From Nostoc sp. FACHB-152 (GTDB lineage Bacteria > Cyanobacteriota > Cyanobacteriia > Cyanobacteriales > Nostocaceae), in the NCBI RefSeq assembly GCF_014697475.1, contig NZ_JACJRV010000048.1, positions 1-54,570 of the forward strand: 54,570 nt of DNA. Direction: 5' to 3'. Position numbers and translations under genes: made by a program. Under the pieces are notes generated by a model that saw nothing but the letters and a program-made list of their open reading frames with translations, was not told where the DNA came from and ran no database searches. Below are positions 25,542 through 35,272 of this stretch, in pieces; the first letter of the stretch is position 1; every line of letters begins with the position of its first letter.

Positions 25542-28292
25542 ATGCTTCAAGCTGTATCTACCGTTGCTGCACCAGGAGATAAACAGCCGGAGTTTTGGCA
25601 TTCCTTGGAAATTGGGGAGGCGATCGCCCGTCTCAAAACCGATCCAGAAACAGGTATAAGTAGTATTAGAGCAACGCAATTATTAACTGAGGTAGGAGCA
25701 AACGAACTCACCGCTAAGAAAACCCAGCCTTGGTGGTTAAAGTTTCTGCTGCAATTCAACCAACCACTATTGATTATTTTGTTATGTGCAGGTTTAGTTA
25801 AAGCCGTTACTGGTAGCTTTGTAAACGCTGGGGTAATTTGGGGCGTAACTACTACCAACGCCATTATTGGATTTATTCAAGAGTCGAAAGCCGAAAGTGC
25901 GATTTCTGCATTAGCTAAAGCCATCACCACCGAGGCCACAGTCTTGCGGGATGGGCAGAAAGTCCGCGTACCCTCACAGGAATTAGTACCAGGGGATGTA
26001 GTGCTGTTAACTTCCGGCGATAAAGTCCCCGCAGACTTACGCCTAATTCAAACCCGTAACTTGCAAATTGATGAATCTGCTCTCACAGGTGAGTCGGTTG
26101 CTGTCGAAAAAAATACACGAAGTCTCCAGCCAGATACACCTCTAGCAGAACGAAAAAATATGGCCTATGCGGGGGGCTTTGTCACCTTCGGACAAGGCGC
26201 TGGGATAGTAGTAGCCACAGGTAACACTACGGAGACTGGGCGAATATCTCAGTTAATGGAGCAGCATACAGATATTACTACGCCATTAACCCGCAAATTT
26301 GATAAATTTAGCCGTAATTGGCTGTATATGGTGCTAGGTTTAGCAACACTCTGCTTCGCTGTAGGATTGAGCTTTAGAGGTATGAACGAAGCTCTAGAAG
26401 CCGCAGTTGCTTTAACAGTCAGTGCCATCCCAGAAGGCTTGCCAGCAGTAGTAACTGTAACTTTAGCGATCGGGGTTTCCCGAATGGCACGGCGGAATGC
26501 CATCATTCGGAAATTACCTGCTGTCGAGACTTTGGGTAGTGCAACTGTTATTTGTTCTGATAAAACCGGGACTTTGACAGAAAATCAGATGACAGTGCAA
26601 GCCATTTATGCAGGGGGACATCAATATACAGTCACAGGTATCGGTTATGTTCCTGATGGGGAAATTCTGCAAGATGAAAAACCAGTAGATTTAAATAGGG
26701 ACAAGGGTTTACAAGAATGTTTAATCGCGGGATTACTCTGTAATGATTCACACCTAGAAGTTAAAAACAAAAAGTGGGTAGTGATGGGAGATCCTACGGA
26801 GGGGGCTTTGATTGCATCAGCGAATAAAGCTGGTTTTAATCAAACTATTTTAGCCCAGCAAATGCCTAGACTAGATGGCATTCCCTTTGAGTCAGATTAT
26901 CAGTACATGGCAACTTTGCATGAAACACCCAGAGGAAAAACTATTTATGTAAAAGGTTCAGTAGAAGCAATTTTGCAACGCTGTCATCTGATTCTCAATA
27001 CCGAAGGACAACCCTATCCTCTAGATTGTGTAGATACATTATCACGAGCCAAAATTGAACGGGAAGTCAATATCATGGCACGTCAAGGCTTGCGAGTTTT
27101 AGCCTTAGCGAAAAAGCCTATAGAAGATGAGCAAAATACAGTAGATCATCCAGATATTGCTGAGGGGTTAATCTTTCTGGGATTGCAAGGAATGATTGAT
27201 CCGCCACGTGAGAGTGCGATTAAAGCCGTGCAAGCCTGCCAATCAGCAGGGATTCAGGTGAAGATGATCACGGGAGATCATGCTGTAACAGCACAAGCGA
27301 TCGCTCGGAGAATGGGAATCAACAAAAACGGCTCAGTTCTAGCTTTCACAGGTGCAGAACTCGTCCAAATGGATAAAACCGAACTCGCCCAAGTAGCAGA
27401 AGAAGGCGTAGTCTTTGCCCGTGTTGCACCAGAACAAAAACTGCGTTTAGTCGAAGCCTTACAATCTAAAGGCGAAGTCGTCGCCATGACAGGTGATGGT
27501 GTCAACGATGCACCCGCCTTGAAACAAGCAGACATCGGTATAGCAATGGGAGGCGCAGGTACAGAAGTAGCGAAAGAAGCTTCGGATATGCTGCTCACCG
27601 ATGATAACTTTGCCTCTATTGAAGCAGCAGTAGAAGAAGGAAGAGCCGTTTATAAGAATCTCATCAAAGCGATTTGCTTTATTCTGCCTGTGAATGGTGG
27701 AGAATCAATGACGATTTTAATTAGTACATTGTTGGCTAGAGACTTACCGATTTTATCTCTACAAGTTCTCTGGTTGAATATGTTGAACTCCATCACCATG
27801 ACAGTACCTTTGGCATTTGAACCCAAGGCACAAAACGTGATGCAACAACCACCACGTCATCCCAATGAAGCATTATTATCAGGTAGTCGAATACAGCGAA
27901 TCTTAGCAATTTCTCTATTTAATTGGATTGTGATATTTGGAGTATTTGAATACATCCGCCAGACAACAGGCAGTCTAGAATTAGCTCGAACAATGGCGAT
28001 TAACTCGCTAATTGCTGGGCGGATATTTTATCTTTTGAGTATTAGCCAATTAATACCTAATCTGATTGCCAAGATGGACGGCACGTTGAAAGAAAACGTT
28101 GATGTTCCTGCAATTGGGTTTGGAATTTTAGGAGCAATTCTTTTACAAATTGTCTTTGCTCACGTACCGTTGATTAATGAAGTCTTTGAAACTGCACCAT
28201 TGACTTTGCAGCAGTGGTTGTTCTGTTTAGGCGTGGGTTCACCGATGATTTTATGGGCTACAGTTGTGAATCGTTTAGATCCACCAAATTAA
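25542..28292 (+). CDS. P-type II cation-transporting ATPase (Ca2+/Na+-type)
   Basis: A 916-aa P-type pump of subclass II. An N-terminal cation-ATPase domain (about 18-60) is followed by TGES (182-185), the M4 cation site PEGLP (297-301), and the phosphorylation site DKTGT (D340). Further on are the nucleotide-binding motif KGSVEAI, MITGDH and GDGVNDAPALKQADIG, and C-terminal M5-M10 segments (NGGESMTILIS, LWLNMLNSITMTVPLAFEP). It resembles the PMA1/PacL-like pumps of cyanobacteria. Cation specificity (Ca2+, Na+ or H+) cannot be read from the sequence. It is monocistronic. Ribosome binding site TAAAGGA lies about 12 nt before the ATG. Confidence 0.93.
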   Translation: MLQAVSTVAAPGDKQPEFWHSLEIGEAIARLKTDPETGISSIRATQLLTEVGANELTAKKTQPWWLKFLLQFNQPLLIILLCAGLVKAVTGSFVNAGVIWGVTTTNAIIGFIQESKAESAISALAKAITTEATVLRDGQKVRVPSQELVPGDVVLLTSGDKVPADLRLIQTRNLQIDESALTGESVAVEKNTRSLQPDTPLAERKNMAYAGGFVTFGQGAGIVVATGNTTETGRISQLMEQHTDITTPLTRKFDKFSRNWLYMVLGLATLCFAVGLSFRGMNEALEAAVALTVSAIPEGLPAVVTVTLAIGVSRMARRNAIIRKLPAVETLGSATVICSDKTGTLTENQMTVQAIYAGGHQYTVTGIGYVPDGEILQDEKPVDLNRDKGLQECLIAGLLCNDSHLEVKNKKWVVMGDPTEGALIASANKAGFNQTILAQQMPRLDGIPFESDYQYMATLHETPRGKTIYVKGSVEAILQRCHLILNTEGQPYPLDCVDTLSRAKIEREVNIMARQGLRVLALAKKPIEDEQNTVDHPDIAEGLIFLGLQGMIDPPRESAIKAVQACQSAGIQVKMITGDHAVTAQAIARRMGINKNGSVLAFTGAELVQMDKTELAQVAEEGVVFARVAPEQKLRLVEALQSKGEVVAMTGDGVNDAPALKQADIGIAMGGAGTEVAKEASDMLLTDDNFASIEAAVEEGRAVYKNLIKAICFILPVNGGESMTILISTLLARDLPILSLQVLWLNMLNSITMTVPLAFEPKAQNVMQQPPRHPNEALLSGSRIQRILAISLFNWIVIFGVFEYIRQTTGSLELARTMAINSLIAGRIFYLLSISQLIPNLIAKMDGTLKENVDVPAIGFGILGAILLQIVFAHVPLINEVFETAPLTLQQWLFCLGVGSPMILWATVVNRLDPPN

Positions 28293-28396
28293 TTAAAGGT
28301 GCAGGGGTGTAAGGTAAAGAATTAAGCTCAACCATTACAAATTTACCTCTGATGTGAATTATCCAAATCAACCAAATATCAAGAATTATCCGTCCT

Positions 28397-28425
28397 GTAG
28401 AGACGTTGCAATGCAACGTCTCTAC
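28397..28425. repeat. Dispersed palindromic repeat, copy 1
   Basis: A 14-bp stem GTAGAGACGTTGCA and its complement with a single-A loop. A second copy with a compensatory base-pair change lies at 39229-39257. The surrounding 28293-28601 gap (309 bp) holds no gene. It is otherwise filled with repeated strings such as CACCTACACCCAATACCCCTACACCCAA (about 28491-28518, shown in two halves) and the pdxJ promoter. Confidence 0.7.
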
Positions 28426-28601
28426 AACGATAAATCAAGGGTTTTAGTGCCTAATCCACATAATGAGTAATTTACAAATTCAAATTTCTCACCTACACCC
28501 AATACCCCTACACCCAATTTCAACAACTAATCTTAGTGCATAACTCCTACTAGATTTCCGGTAAAATCAAGTTCGGAAGACTGTGAATCGGGAGACTAGG
28601 G

Positions 28602-29324
28602 TTGCCTACACTCGGAGTTAACATTGACCATATCGCCACCATCCGGCAAGCGCGGCGGACGGTGGAACCTGACCCTGTGGCGGCAGCTGTGCTGGCAGAA
28701 CTAGGGGGGGCAGATGGTATTACTGTACATTTGCGGGAAGACAGACGGCATATCCAAGACCGAGATGTGCGTTTATTGCGGCAAACAGTGAGAACCCATC
28801 TTAATTTAGAGATGGCCGCTACAGAAGAAATGCTAGCGATCGCTCTTGAAATTAAACCAGATTACGTGACTTTAGTCCCAGAAAAACGTGAAGAAGTCAC
28901 CACAGAAGGCGGTCTTGATATCGTTGGGCAAATTGCTAGAATAGGAGAGATTGTCGATAAATTGCAGAGTGCTGGCATTCCTGTCAGTTTGTTTATCGAT
29001 GCGGAACCTGCACAAATCGAAGCATCTGTCAATGTACAGGCGAAATTTATTGAATTGCACACTGGCAAGTATGCTGAAGCGCATAATGAAACCAGCCGCA
29101 AGCAAGAGCTAGCTTTATTAGTTACAGGGTGTGAACAAGCGATAAAATCTGGTTTGCGGGTGAATGCTGGTCATGGACTCACATACTGGAATGTTCATCC
29201 TGTCGCCGCGCTTCCCGGAATGGAAGAACTAAACATCGGTCATACTATCATCAGTAGGGCAGCTTTAGTCGGAATGGAAAGAGCTGTCCGGGAGATGAAG
29301 CAAGCCATACAAGGAAATCAGTGA
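28602..29324 (+). CDS. pdxJ: Pyridoxine 5'-phosphate synthase
   Basis: Condenses 3-amino-2-oxopropyl phosphate with 1-deoxyxylulose 5-phosphate, the last ring-forming step of DXP-dependent vitamin B6 biosynthesis. The 240-aa protein has the family start [65 protein letters not shown] and NAGHGLTY. The start is TTG at 28602, because the conserved [11 protein letters not shown] must be included and no ATG precedes it in frame; a GGGAGA motif lies 10 nt upstream. It heads a possible unit with the genes at 29488 and 30270. Confidence 0.95.
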   Translation: MPTLGVNIDHIATIRQARRTVEPDPVAAAVLAELGGADGITVHLREDRRHIQDRDVRLLRQTVRTHLNLEMAATEEMLAIALEIKPDYVTLVPEKREEVTTEGGLDIVGQIARIGEIVDKLQSAGIPVSLFIDAEPAQIEASVNVQAKFIELHTGKYAEAHNETSRKQELALLVTGCEQAIKSGLRVNAGHGLTYWNVHPVAALPGMEELNIGHTIISRAALVGMERAVREMKQAIQGNQ

Positions 29325-29487
29325 ACAGTGACCAGTTATCAATTTTTACGGATAACTGATAACTGACAACTGATAACTGATATTAGGGGGGTTGTAACTG
29401 CGAAATCCAGAAAGAAGGATGAAGTGTGAAGTACGAAAACTACTTTTCTTTCAGCCTTTGTTGGGTAAATTTTTAACTAAGACTTTT

Positions 29488-30207
29488 ATGACCTCAACAC
29501 AATCTAACAACCTTCCGCTTTGGGTACAGGATCGGGATAAAGTTATCGCCGCCAGCACAGATGCTGAGTGGCGTTATCAAACACCTCCTGATTATTCTCG
29601 CTCAAAAGAAAATCTTGCCAAAGAAAGTGTATGTAATCACATGGAAGGATCGTTAGAAGCGATCGTGCAAAATTTAGTGAGAACCTTCGAGATGGAGGTA
29701 TCATTCAAATCGAACCCCCAGCAGTGGTTATCGGTTGTGAGTGATAAGTTTCGCGTTAGTACCAATGGTAGTAAAGAGTATACAGCAGCCCAGTTAGGCA
29801 ACCAAGGTACTTACAATTTATTTATGGCTGATTCTGAACATTACAAAGCTTCAGAAGAAAGCTTTGAATCATCAGCCAAAATCTTCCACACAACATTTCC
29901 CCAAGGCTTTCCTTGGGAAGTGCTGGAAGTGTTCTCAGGGCCACCAAACGTAGCATTTAAGTGGCGGCACTGGGGACATTTTAAAGGTGCATATAAAGGT
30001 TATGCACCCACTGGAGAGACAGTCGAAATTGTCGGTATGAGCATTGCTCGTGTCACTGATGATTTAAAGATTATTTCCGTAGAACACTATTTTGACAACA
30101 CGCTGTTTTTACAAAAACTCACAGCTGGTGGCAAACAAATAAATAGTGAAACTAAAGGAAGTGGTTGTCCCTTCAGTTCTTGGTTCTCAAAATTTCGTAA
30201 GAGTTAG
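29488..30207 (+). CDS. Pathogen-related-protein-like, SnoaL-like fold
   Basis: A 239-aa protein strongly resembling plant pathogen-related proteins (barley PRP type). Shared elements are WRYQTPPDYSR, EGSLEAIVQNLVRTFEMEV, KFRVSTNGS, TTFPQGFPWEVLEVFSGPPNVAFKWRHWGHFKG (about residues 130-165, in two parts) and GETVEIVG. The fold is a SnoaL-like alpha+beta cone. It has no known enzyme activity, and the ligand is unknown. A frame from 29419 adds 23 residues that resemble repeat-rich intergenic text, so the ATG at 29488 (MTSTQSN) is chosen. It lies 163 bp after pdxJ and 62 bp before ycf54. Confidence 0.85.
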   Translation: MTSTQSNNLPLWVQDRDKVIAASTDAEWRYQTPPDYSRSKENLAKESVCNHMEGSLEAIVQNLVRTFEMEVSFKSNPQQWLSVVSDKFRVSTNGSKEYTAAQLGNQGTYNLFMADSEHYKASEESFESSAKIFHTTFPQGFPWEVLEVFSGPPNVAFKWRHWGHFKGAYKGYAPTGETVEIVGMSIARVTDDLKIISVEHYFDNTLFLQKLTAGGKQINSETKGSGCPFSSWFSKFRKS

Positions 30208-30269
30208 TTAAATAGGGTGCAGAATTAACACTGTACCCTGTTTAACCCATTATTAACCCAAGGATGAAA

Positions 30270-30599
30270 ATGCAAACATATTATTACGTTTTAGCCAGCC
30301 AACGCTTCTTAATACAAGAAGAACCTCTAGAGGAAGTGCTAAAAGAACGCACTCGTCATTATCATGAAAATGAAAAAGAAATTGATTTTTGGCTAGTTCA
30401 ACAACCAGCTTTTTTAGAAGCACCAGAAATGGCAGAAGTTAAAGCTAAGTGTCCTAAACCCGCAGCAGCAATAATTTCTACTAATCCTCAATTTATTACT
30501 TGGTTAAAACTGCGATTAGAGTACGTAATTACCGGAGAGTTTTACGCTCCTTCGGGAACAATTCCTGATCCTTTGGCATCCCTTGCTAGTGTCTCCTAG
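30270..30599 (+). CDS. ycf54: Ycf54-like Mg-protoporphyrin IX monomethyl ester cyclase subunit
   Basis: A 109-aa protein matching the Ycf54/DUF2488 family: MQTYYYVLASQRFLIQEEPLEEVLKERTRHY split at LIQ, then EIDFWLVQQPAFLEAPEMAEVK and AAIISTNPQFITWLKLRLEYV. Ycf54 is needed for the oxidative cyclase that forms ring E of chlorophyll. The ATG at 30270 is chosen over the one at 30264 because the AAGG ribosome binding site (30260-30263) is 6 nt from it and abuts the first. It is close to the pathogen-related-protein-like gene. The 3' end is followed at once by a heptamer repeat. Confidence 0.95.
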   Translation: MQTYYYVLASQRFLIQEEPLEEVLKERTRHYHENEKEIDFWLVQQPAFLEAPEMAEVKAKCPKPAAAIISTNPQFITWLKLRLEYVITGEFYAPSGTIPDPLASLASVS

Positions 30600-30627
30600 T
30601 CAAGAGTCAAGAGTCAAGAGTCAAGAG
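30600..30627. repeat. Heptamer tandem repeat (STRR), TCAAGAG x4
   Basis: Four perfect tandem TCAAGAG units starting the base after the ycf54 stop codon. They are followed at about 30665-30700 by a second-type run (TTGACCATTGACTTTTGACCATTGACC). Confidence 0.85.
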
Positions 30628-30736
30628 TTTTTGTTCATCAAAGTACTTGATTATTTTGCTTGTTCATTGACCATTGACTTTTGACCATTGACCAATGACG
30701 AATTACTAAATATAAAATTTAAAAAATATTCAGCTT

Positions 30737-31393
30737 ATGCATCTCAATTTTGTGCAGAGGTTTGAGACTATATCTAGTGTATTGCTGCTAGCGATCGCAG
30801 GGGTTATAAATACTACAATTTCTGTTAATGCCCAACAAAAAATTCCTGTGTGCCAACCTCCTAATCCTGGTGAGTATCTGTTACTAGTAATTACTCCCAC
30901 AGGTGATTATCAAAGGCAATTACGCAATGCTTTGCCAAATGAGATTTCTACCACTACCTGTCAATATCTCACCGACACAGTCTCACGGATAGGTGGTTTT
31001 AAAAGAATTGAAGATGCAAATCGTTGGGCAAGATATATTAACAATATTGTTGGGTTGTCTGCCATCATTACTACACGACCTGCCGAAGTTGCTCAACAAG
31101 CCGCAGCCACAACGCCAACAGTTAGTTATAATCCCAAACCCCTAGGACAGGGTTACGCCGTACTGGTAGATTACTTCAACCGTCCAGAAATAGCTAATAG
31201 CGTGCAACAAGTTGTGGGAGGAAACGTTGGTTTTGCCTCTTATGGACAGCGACCTTACTTATTAGCAACTCATACCACCAACCAACAACAGGCATATAAA
31301 ACACTACAGCAACTCAACGAGCGCGGCTTTTTCGCCATCCTCGTCGATAGCCGTAAAGTAGTGTTACTGCGTTCAGCAGTAAAAGTACAGTAG
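30737..31393 (+). CDS. Secreted protein with SPOR-like repeats, 218 aa
   Basis: Sec signal peptide (residues about 12-32, cleavage after VNA). The mature part has two SPOR-like beta-alpha segments: YLLLVITPTGDYQRQLRNALP with later NRWARYINN, and YAVLVDYFNRPEIANSVQQVVG with YLLATHTTNQQQAYKTLQQLNERGFFAILVD (about 155-205, in parts). SPOR-type domains bind denuded peptidoglycan in other bacteria. I assign it only by pattern. Two cysteines (VCQPP, TTCQYL) may form a disulphide. It is monocistronic, preceded by heptamer repeats, with the usual motif HIP1 inside the signal region. I know related proteins only from cyanobacteria. Confidence 0.7.
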   Translation: MHLNFVQRFETISSVLLLAIAGVINTTISVNAQQKIPVCQPPNPGEYLLLVITPTGDYQRQLRNALPNEISTTTCQYLTDTVSRIGGFKRIEDANRWARYINNIVGLSAIITTRPAEVAQQAAATTPTVSYNPKPLGQGYAVLVDYFNRPEIANSVQQVVGGNVGFASYGQRPYLLATHTTNQQQAYKTLQQLNERGFFAILVDSRKVVLLRSAVKVQ

Positions 31394-31497
31394 TGTGAGA
31401 AGGCAAGAGGGGACAACGAAGACAAGGTAGCAGAAAAAGAATTTATAAATTCTCACTCAGCACCTTTAACAAATGACAATTGACAAATGACCAGTCA

Positions 31498-31953
31498 CTA
31501 ATAAGCCGCCCTTGCTAACCAATAGATAGTGATCCCCAAAGCTGACCCAGCTATTACTTGTACTGGTGTGTGTCCCAGTAGTTCTTTAAGGCGGTCTTGG
31601 CTAAACTCATGTTTGTCATCAAATAATTCTGCAATCATTTGATTGAGTATCCGAGCCTGCTTACCCGCAGCTTGGCGAACTCCAGCTGCATCGTACATCA
31701 CGATAATGGCAAATACTGTCGCTAAGGCGAACTCTGGAGATCCCCAACCGACAGTTTGCCCTATACCAGCAGCCAAAGCTGTTACTAGAGCAGAATGGGC
31801 GCTGGGCATACCTCCAGTTGTAACTAAAACACGCACATTCAGTTTTTGATTTTTGACGACCTCGATAAGCAGCTTTAATGCTTGAGCAATGAAACAAGCT
31901 ATCAGTGCTACCAGCAGCACCCGGTTGTCTAAAATATCGGTTATGTCCTGCAT
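31498..31953 (-). CDS. Divergent PAP2-family membrane protein (YuiD/DUF212-like)
   Basis: A 151-aa membrane protein with the family hallmark GGMPSAHSALVTALAAGIG (residues 47-65) and MYDAAGVRQAAGKQARILN. The PSAHS motif resembles PAP2 motif 2, but the other two motifs are divergent. Similar proteins are found in plants and in Bacillus (YuiD). The reaction is not proven; a lipid-phosphate phosphatase role is assumed by similarity. It is separate from the HMA-PAP2 protein at 8836. Its stop codon is close to the heptamer run GACAATTGACAAATGACCA (about 31473-31491). It is monocistronic. Confidence 0.88.
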   Translation of the reverse strand: MQDITDILDNRVLLVALIACFIAQALKLLIEVVKNQKLNVRVLVTTGGMPSAHSALVTALAAGIGQTVGWGSPEFALATVFAIIVMYDAAGVRQAAGKQARILNQMIAELFDDKHEFSQDRLKELLGHTPVQVIAGSALGITIYWLARAAY

Positions 31954-32210
31954 GGTGTTTTGGTTCAGTTAGTTAAAATTACTAGTAATTATTTTGTAAG
32001 TAAAAATTAGACGCAACCCCAAATTCCAAATTTTATAAGGAACTGATACCAAATTGGCTCACTTAATATTATTTGAGTTTTTGGAGTAGCCTGTTAGTCA
32101 AGACTATGAATCTAATTGCATAATAGCCACCTAGGAGTCGCTTACCCTCCTTTAATGCTGATTCACCACAACACAGTGGCTCCAAAATCGAAGATCCAAA
32201 TTGGTACAGC

Positions 32211-33140
32211 CTAGTTTTTGCGATTCACGATAAAGTGCGCTAGGGCTTGGAGTGGTTGTGCAAGGGTGCCAAATGGTTCTAACTCGGCACAAGCTGACTC
32301 TACTAGTTGTTGAGCTTTAGCGCGTGATTCTTCAATTCCCCACAGGCTAGGATAGGTGACTTTTTTAGCTGTGAGGTCTTTACCAGCTGTTTTACCTAAT
32401 TGTTCTTGGGTTGCAGTCACATCCAAAATATCATCGATAATTTGGAATGCTAGACCAATGTTTTGTGAGTAGCGAGTTAATCTTTGTACATCTTCTGGTG
32501 ATGCTCCTGCCAAAATACCGCCACAAACAACACAAGCTTCCAGAAGTGCCGCAGTTTTATGGTTGTGAATAAAATTCAGGGTTTCGAGAGAAATATCCGA
32601 TTTACCTTCTGATTCCAAATCTACTACTTGACCACCTACTAAACCTGCTGCTCCCATCGCTCTGCCTAAGCGAGCAATGACTTGCAAAACCCTGTCTCTA
32701 GGAATGCTCTCAGGTGTTTGAGTGGCAACAAATTCAAAAGCGTAGGCGAGTAACCCATCTCCAGCTAAAATCGCAATATCTTCGCCATAGACTTTGTGAT
32801 TCGTCAATCTACCGCGACGATAATCATCATTGTCCATTGCTGGCAGGTCATCGTGAATTAATGACATTGTGTGAATCATTTCTACGGCACAAGCTGTAGG
32901 CATAGCCATTTCGATAGTGCCGCCCATCATTTCACAGGTAGCAAGGCAGAGAATGGGACGGACACGCTTACCTCCAGCTAGTAGAGAGTAGCGCATTGAT
33001 TCGTAAATTTTTTCTGGATAGACAACAGGAATAGACTTATCCAGAGCAGTATCACAAAGCTGTTTACGTTCTTTGAGATAGGCTGCAAGGTTAAAGGTTG
33101 CTGTTTGGGGCATCTTCTGAAGGTTATCAGCTGCTACCAT
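32211..33140 (-). CDS. crtE: Geranylgeranyl diphosphate synthase
   Basis: Makes GGPP for carotenoids, phytol of chlorophyll, tocopherol and quinones. The 309-aa prenyltransferase has GGKRVRPIL, the first Asp-rich motif [14 protein letters not shown] (starting at D97) and the second [15 protein letters not shown] and [10 protein letters not shown] complete the set. The frame can be extended to 33212, but the ATG at 33140 has a GAAGGA ribosome binding site 9 nt upstream and begins just before the family core. It lies 128 bp after folD on the same strand, so the two are probably one transcription unit, an order seen in several cyanobacteria. Confidence 0.95.
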   Translation of the reverse strand: MVAADNLQKMPQTATFNLAAYLKERKQLCDTALDKSIPVVYPEKIYESMRYSLLAGGKRVRPILCLATCEMMGGTIEMAMPTACAVEMIHTMSLIHDDLPAMDNDDYRRGRLTNHKVYGEDIAILAGDGLLAYAFEFVATQTPESIPRDRVLQVIARLGRAMGAAGLVGGQVVDLESEGKSDISLETLNFIHNHKTAALLEACVVCGGILAGASPEDVQRLTRYSQNIGLAFQIIDDILDVTATQEQLGKTAGKDLTAKKVTYPSLWGIEESRAKAQQLVESACAELEPFGTLAQPLQALAHFIVNRKN

Positions 33141-33268
33141 TCTTATAATTCCTTCAATTTTTGGCTTTTGGCTGTTTGTCTTATACGTCACAATTTTACG
33201 GGGCTTTGGCACCCAAAAGTTATGAGGGATGAATTGGGAGTAAAAAATTCATAACCTATAACTTTTGA

Positions 33269-34144
33269 TTAGGTTGTGGCGCGCAAATAGCTGGTAAAAG
33301 TGTTTTGCAACAATATGGCAACGGTCATCGGGCCGACACCACCAGGAACGGGGGTGAAATATTCTGCCACACCAGCAATTGAGTCCAAATCGACATCGCC
33401 GACTAAGCGACTATTGCCATTGGCATCAGTGACGCGGTTCATCCCCACATCTACCACGATCGCGCCCTGTTTTACCATGTCAGATGTAATGAGTCCTGGA
33501 CGACCAACTGCGGCGATGAGAATATCGGCATTCTTGGTGATGCTAGCCAGATTTTGCGATCGCGAGTGAGCTATAGTGACGGTAGCATCGGCTTCTAGTA
33601 GCATCAAAGCCATTGGCTTCCCTACTAAAATACTGCGCCCTACAACTACCGCATTCTTGCCGCGCAACCCAATTTTATATTCTGCCAACAGATGCATTAC
33701 ACCTGCTGGTGTGCAACTGCGTAACCCATTTTCCCCACGTACTAGTCGCCCTAAATTCACTGGGTGCAGTCCATCAGCATCTTTATCGGGATGTATTTGA
33801 TGTAACAAAGATACAGCATCCAGGTGGTCTGGTAAGGGTAGCTGCACCAGAATACCATCTACCCGTTTGTCTTCGTTAAGTTCGGCAATTACAGCCTCTA
33901 ATTCTTTTTGGCTAGTTTCTTTGGGAAAATGCTTACCAAAAGAGGCGATACCCACCTTAGTGCAGGCTTTTTCTTTATTGCGTACATAAGCGGCAGATGC
34001 AGGGTTATCGCCGACCATCAACACTGCTAAACCGGGAGGCCGGCCAACTTTGGCTTGTAATTCCTGAATTTGTGTTTTTAGTTGTTGGTGAATTTTTGCT
34101 GCTAACGCTTTACCATCAAGAAGTTTGGCAGTTGTTATTTCCAT
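33269..34144 (-). CDS. folD: Methylenetetrahydrofolate dehydrogenase/cyclohydrolase FolD
   Basis: Interconverts 5,10-methylene-THF and 10-formyl-THF, feeding purine and fMet-tRNA synthesis. The 291-aa protein contains [23 protein letters not shown], the catalytic-lysine region Kxxx[19 protein letters not shown], the NADP-binding [17 protein letters not shown] and the C-terminal [18 protein letters not shown]. All are diagnostic. It has full length. It is upstream of crtE on the same strand. The 282-bp upstream region contains a GGGAATA heptamer run (34327-34368) belonging to the divergent gene side. Confidence 0.97.
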   Translation of the reverse strand: MEITTAKLLDGKALAAKIHQQLKTQIQELQAKVGRPPGLAVLMVGDNPASAAYVRNKEKACTKVGIASFGKHFPKETSQKELEAVIAELNEDKRVDGILVQLPLPDHLDAVSLLHQIHPDKDADGLHPVNLGRLVRGENGLRSCTPAGVMHLLAEYKIGLRGKNAVVVGRSILVGKPMALMLLEADATVTIAHSRSQNLASITKNADILIAAVGRPGLITSDMVKQGAIVVDVGMNRVTDANGNSRLVGDVDLDSIAGVAEYFTPVPGGVGPMTVAILLQNTFTSYLRATT

Positions 34145-34326
34145 GAGAATCCTCAGAAGATTCGCCCTAATCCAAAAGTTAAGTTGTCTGTAGCGAAGTT
34201 AACATTTTCACAAAGTCTTTGTTTGTTAATTGCTGTTGCGTCTCTCCTACCACAAGACCATACTTGTTTATCTTCTCAGATCAATTGCCTTATCTAACGG
34301 ATAAAAGCGTGAAATCTTATGGTCTG

Positions 34327-34368
34327 GGGAATAGGGAATAGGGAATAGGGAGTGGGGAACAGGGAAGA
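34327..34368. repeat. Heptamer tandem repeat (STRR), GGGAATA type
   Basis: Three perfect GGGAATA units (34327-34347) followed by three degenerate ones (GGGAGTG, GGGAACA, GGGAAGA), in the divergent folD/lipoprotein promoter gap. Confidence 0.85.
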
Positions 34369-34426
34369 GGTAAAAGGCAACAGGTAATAGTAGAACAGTA
34401 GAAAAGTTTTCTAGCCCCTACTCTTT

Positions 34427-34813
34427 ATGAGAATACAAAAATCTTCAAAATATTACCGTGTATTATGCAATTTGTTACTACTGGCGGGACTTTTTGGTTG
34501 TGGTTCTTGGACACCTTCTGATTTAAAAGGTAGCAATTTTATCTTTGGTAGCAATGTGACTACAATCGAAGAAATTCAAGCCAAACCAGGCAAAAAGGCT
34601 AGTGTATATATTCAAGGTAAGGTAGAAAAGCAAGTTCCTCTAATGAAGCAGTGGGCATACCAAATCAGTGACTCAACTGGCAAAATTTGGGTAATTACTA
34701 ATCAAAGTAATCTGCAAAAGGGAACTCAAGTAGTTTTAAGGGGTAAAGTTCGCTACAAAAGTATTCCCATCGCTGGGCAAAATTTTGGTGAAGTATATAT
34801 AACAGAAGAGTAA
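34427..34813 (+). CDS. Lipoprotein with OB-fold-like domain, 128 aa
   Basis: Type II signal peptide with lipobox LFGC (Cys25). The mature domain (about 40-128) shows an OB-fold-like strand pattern: SVYIQGKVEKQVPLMKQWAYQISDSTGKIWVIT, then GTQVVLRGKVRYKSI and YITEE. This is similar to nucleic-acid-binding OB domains of the tOB/YdeI type in envelope lipoproteins. The role is unknown. It is followed 18 bp later by the Nudix gene on the same strand and likely cotranscribed with it. The ATG at 34427 has no strong Shine-Dalgarno. Confidence 0.7.
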   Translation: MRIQKSSKYYRVLCNLLLLAGLFGCGSWTPSDLKGSNFIFGSNVTTIEEIQAKPGKKASVYIQGKVEKQVPLMKQWAYQISDSTGKIWVITNQSNLQKGTQVVLRGKVRYKSIPIAGQNFGEVYITEE

Positions 34814-34831
34814 TTATAAAGTATAAATTTT

Positions 34832-35272
34832 ATGACTAAACCAGAAGTAGCGATCGCTATTCTTTATCAAGACAACAAGTATCTCATGCAACTGCGAGAT
34901 AATATTCCGACAATTCCGGCTCCTGGTTGCTGGGCTTTTTTTGGTGGACATATTGAACCCGGTGAAACGCCAGAGGTAGCAGTTAAACGAGAAATTATCG
35001 AAGAAATTGGTTATGAATTGCCAAATTTTGCAAAATTTGGCTGTTATCCCGATGAAAAAGTAATTCGCCATGTCTTTCAGGCTCCCTTGTTAGTGGACTT
35101 AAATCAACTGGTACTGAATGAAGGCTGGGACATGGGACTTTTGACAGCAGAAGATATACGTCGCGGTAGTTGTTACTCAGCGATAGCTGGCGAAGTTAGA
35201 CCTTTAGGGGCGATGCATCAAAAGATTATGCTGGACTTTATTAATAAACAGGCAATGGGGAATAGGCAATAG
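34832..35272 (+). CDS. Nudix hydrolase
   Basis: A 146-aa pyrophosphohydrolase of nucleoside diphosphates linked to another moiety. The full Nudix box is present: G39, E45, R53-E54, E57-E58, G60 (GHIEPGE...REIIEEIGY), preceded by CWAFFGG. The specific substrate is not evident. Start 34832 lies 18 bp after the OB-fold lipoprotein. The C-terminus QAMGNRQ-stop is encoded by an AATAGGC-type heptamer repeat (35250-35275), so the repeat supplies both the last residues and the stop codon. Confidence 0.9.
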   Translation: MTKPEVAIAILYQDNKYLMQLRDNIPTIPAPGCWAFFGGHIEPGETPEVAVKREIIEEIGYELPNFAKFGCYPDEKVIRHVFQAPLLVDLNQLVLNEGWDMGLLTAEDIRRGSCYSAIAGEVRPLGAMHQKIMLDFINKQAMGNRQ

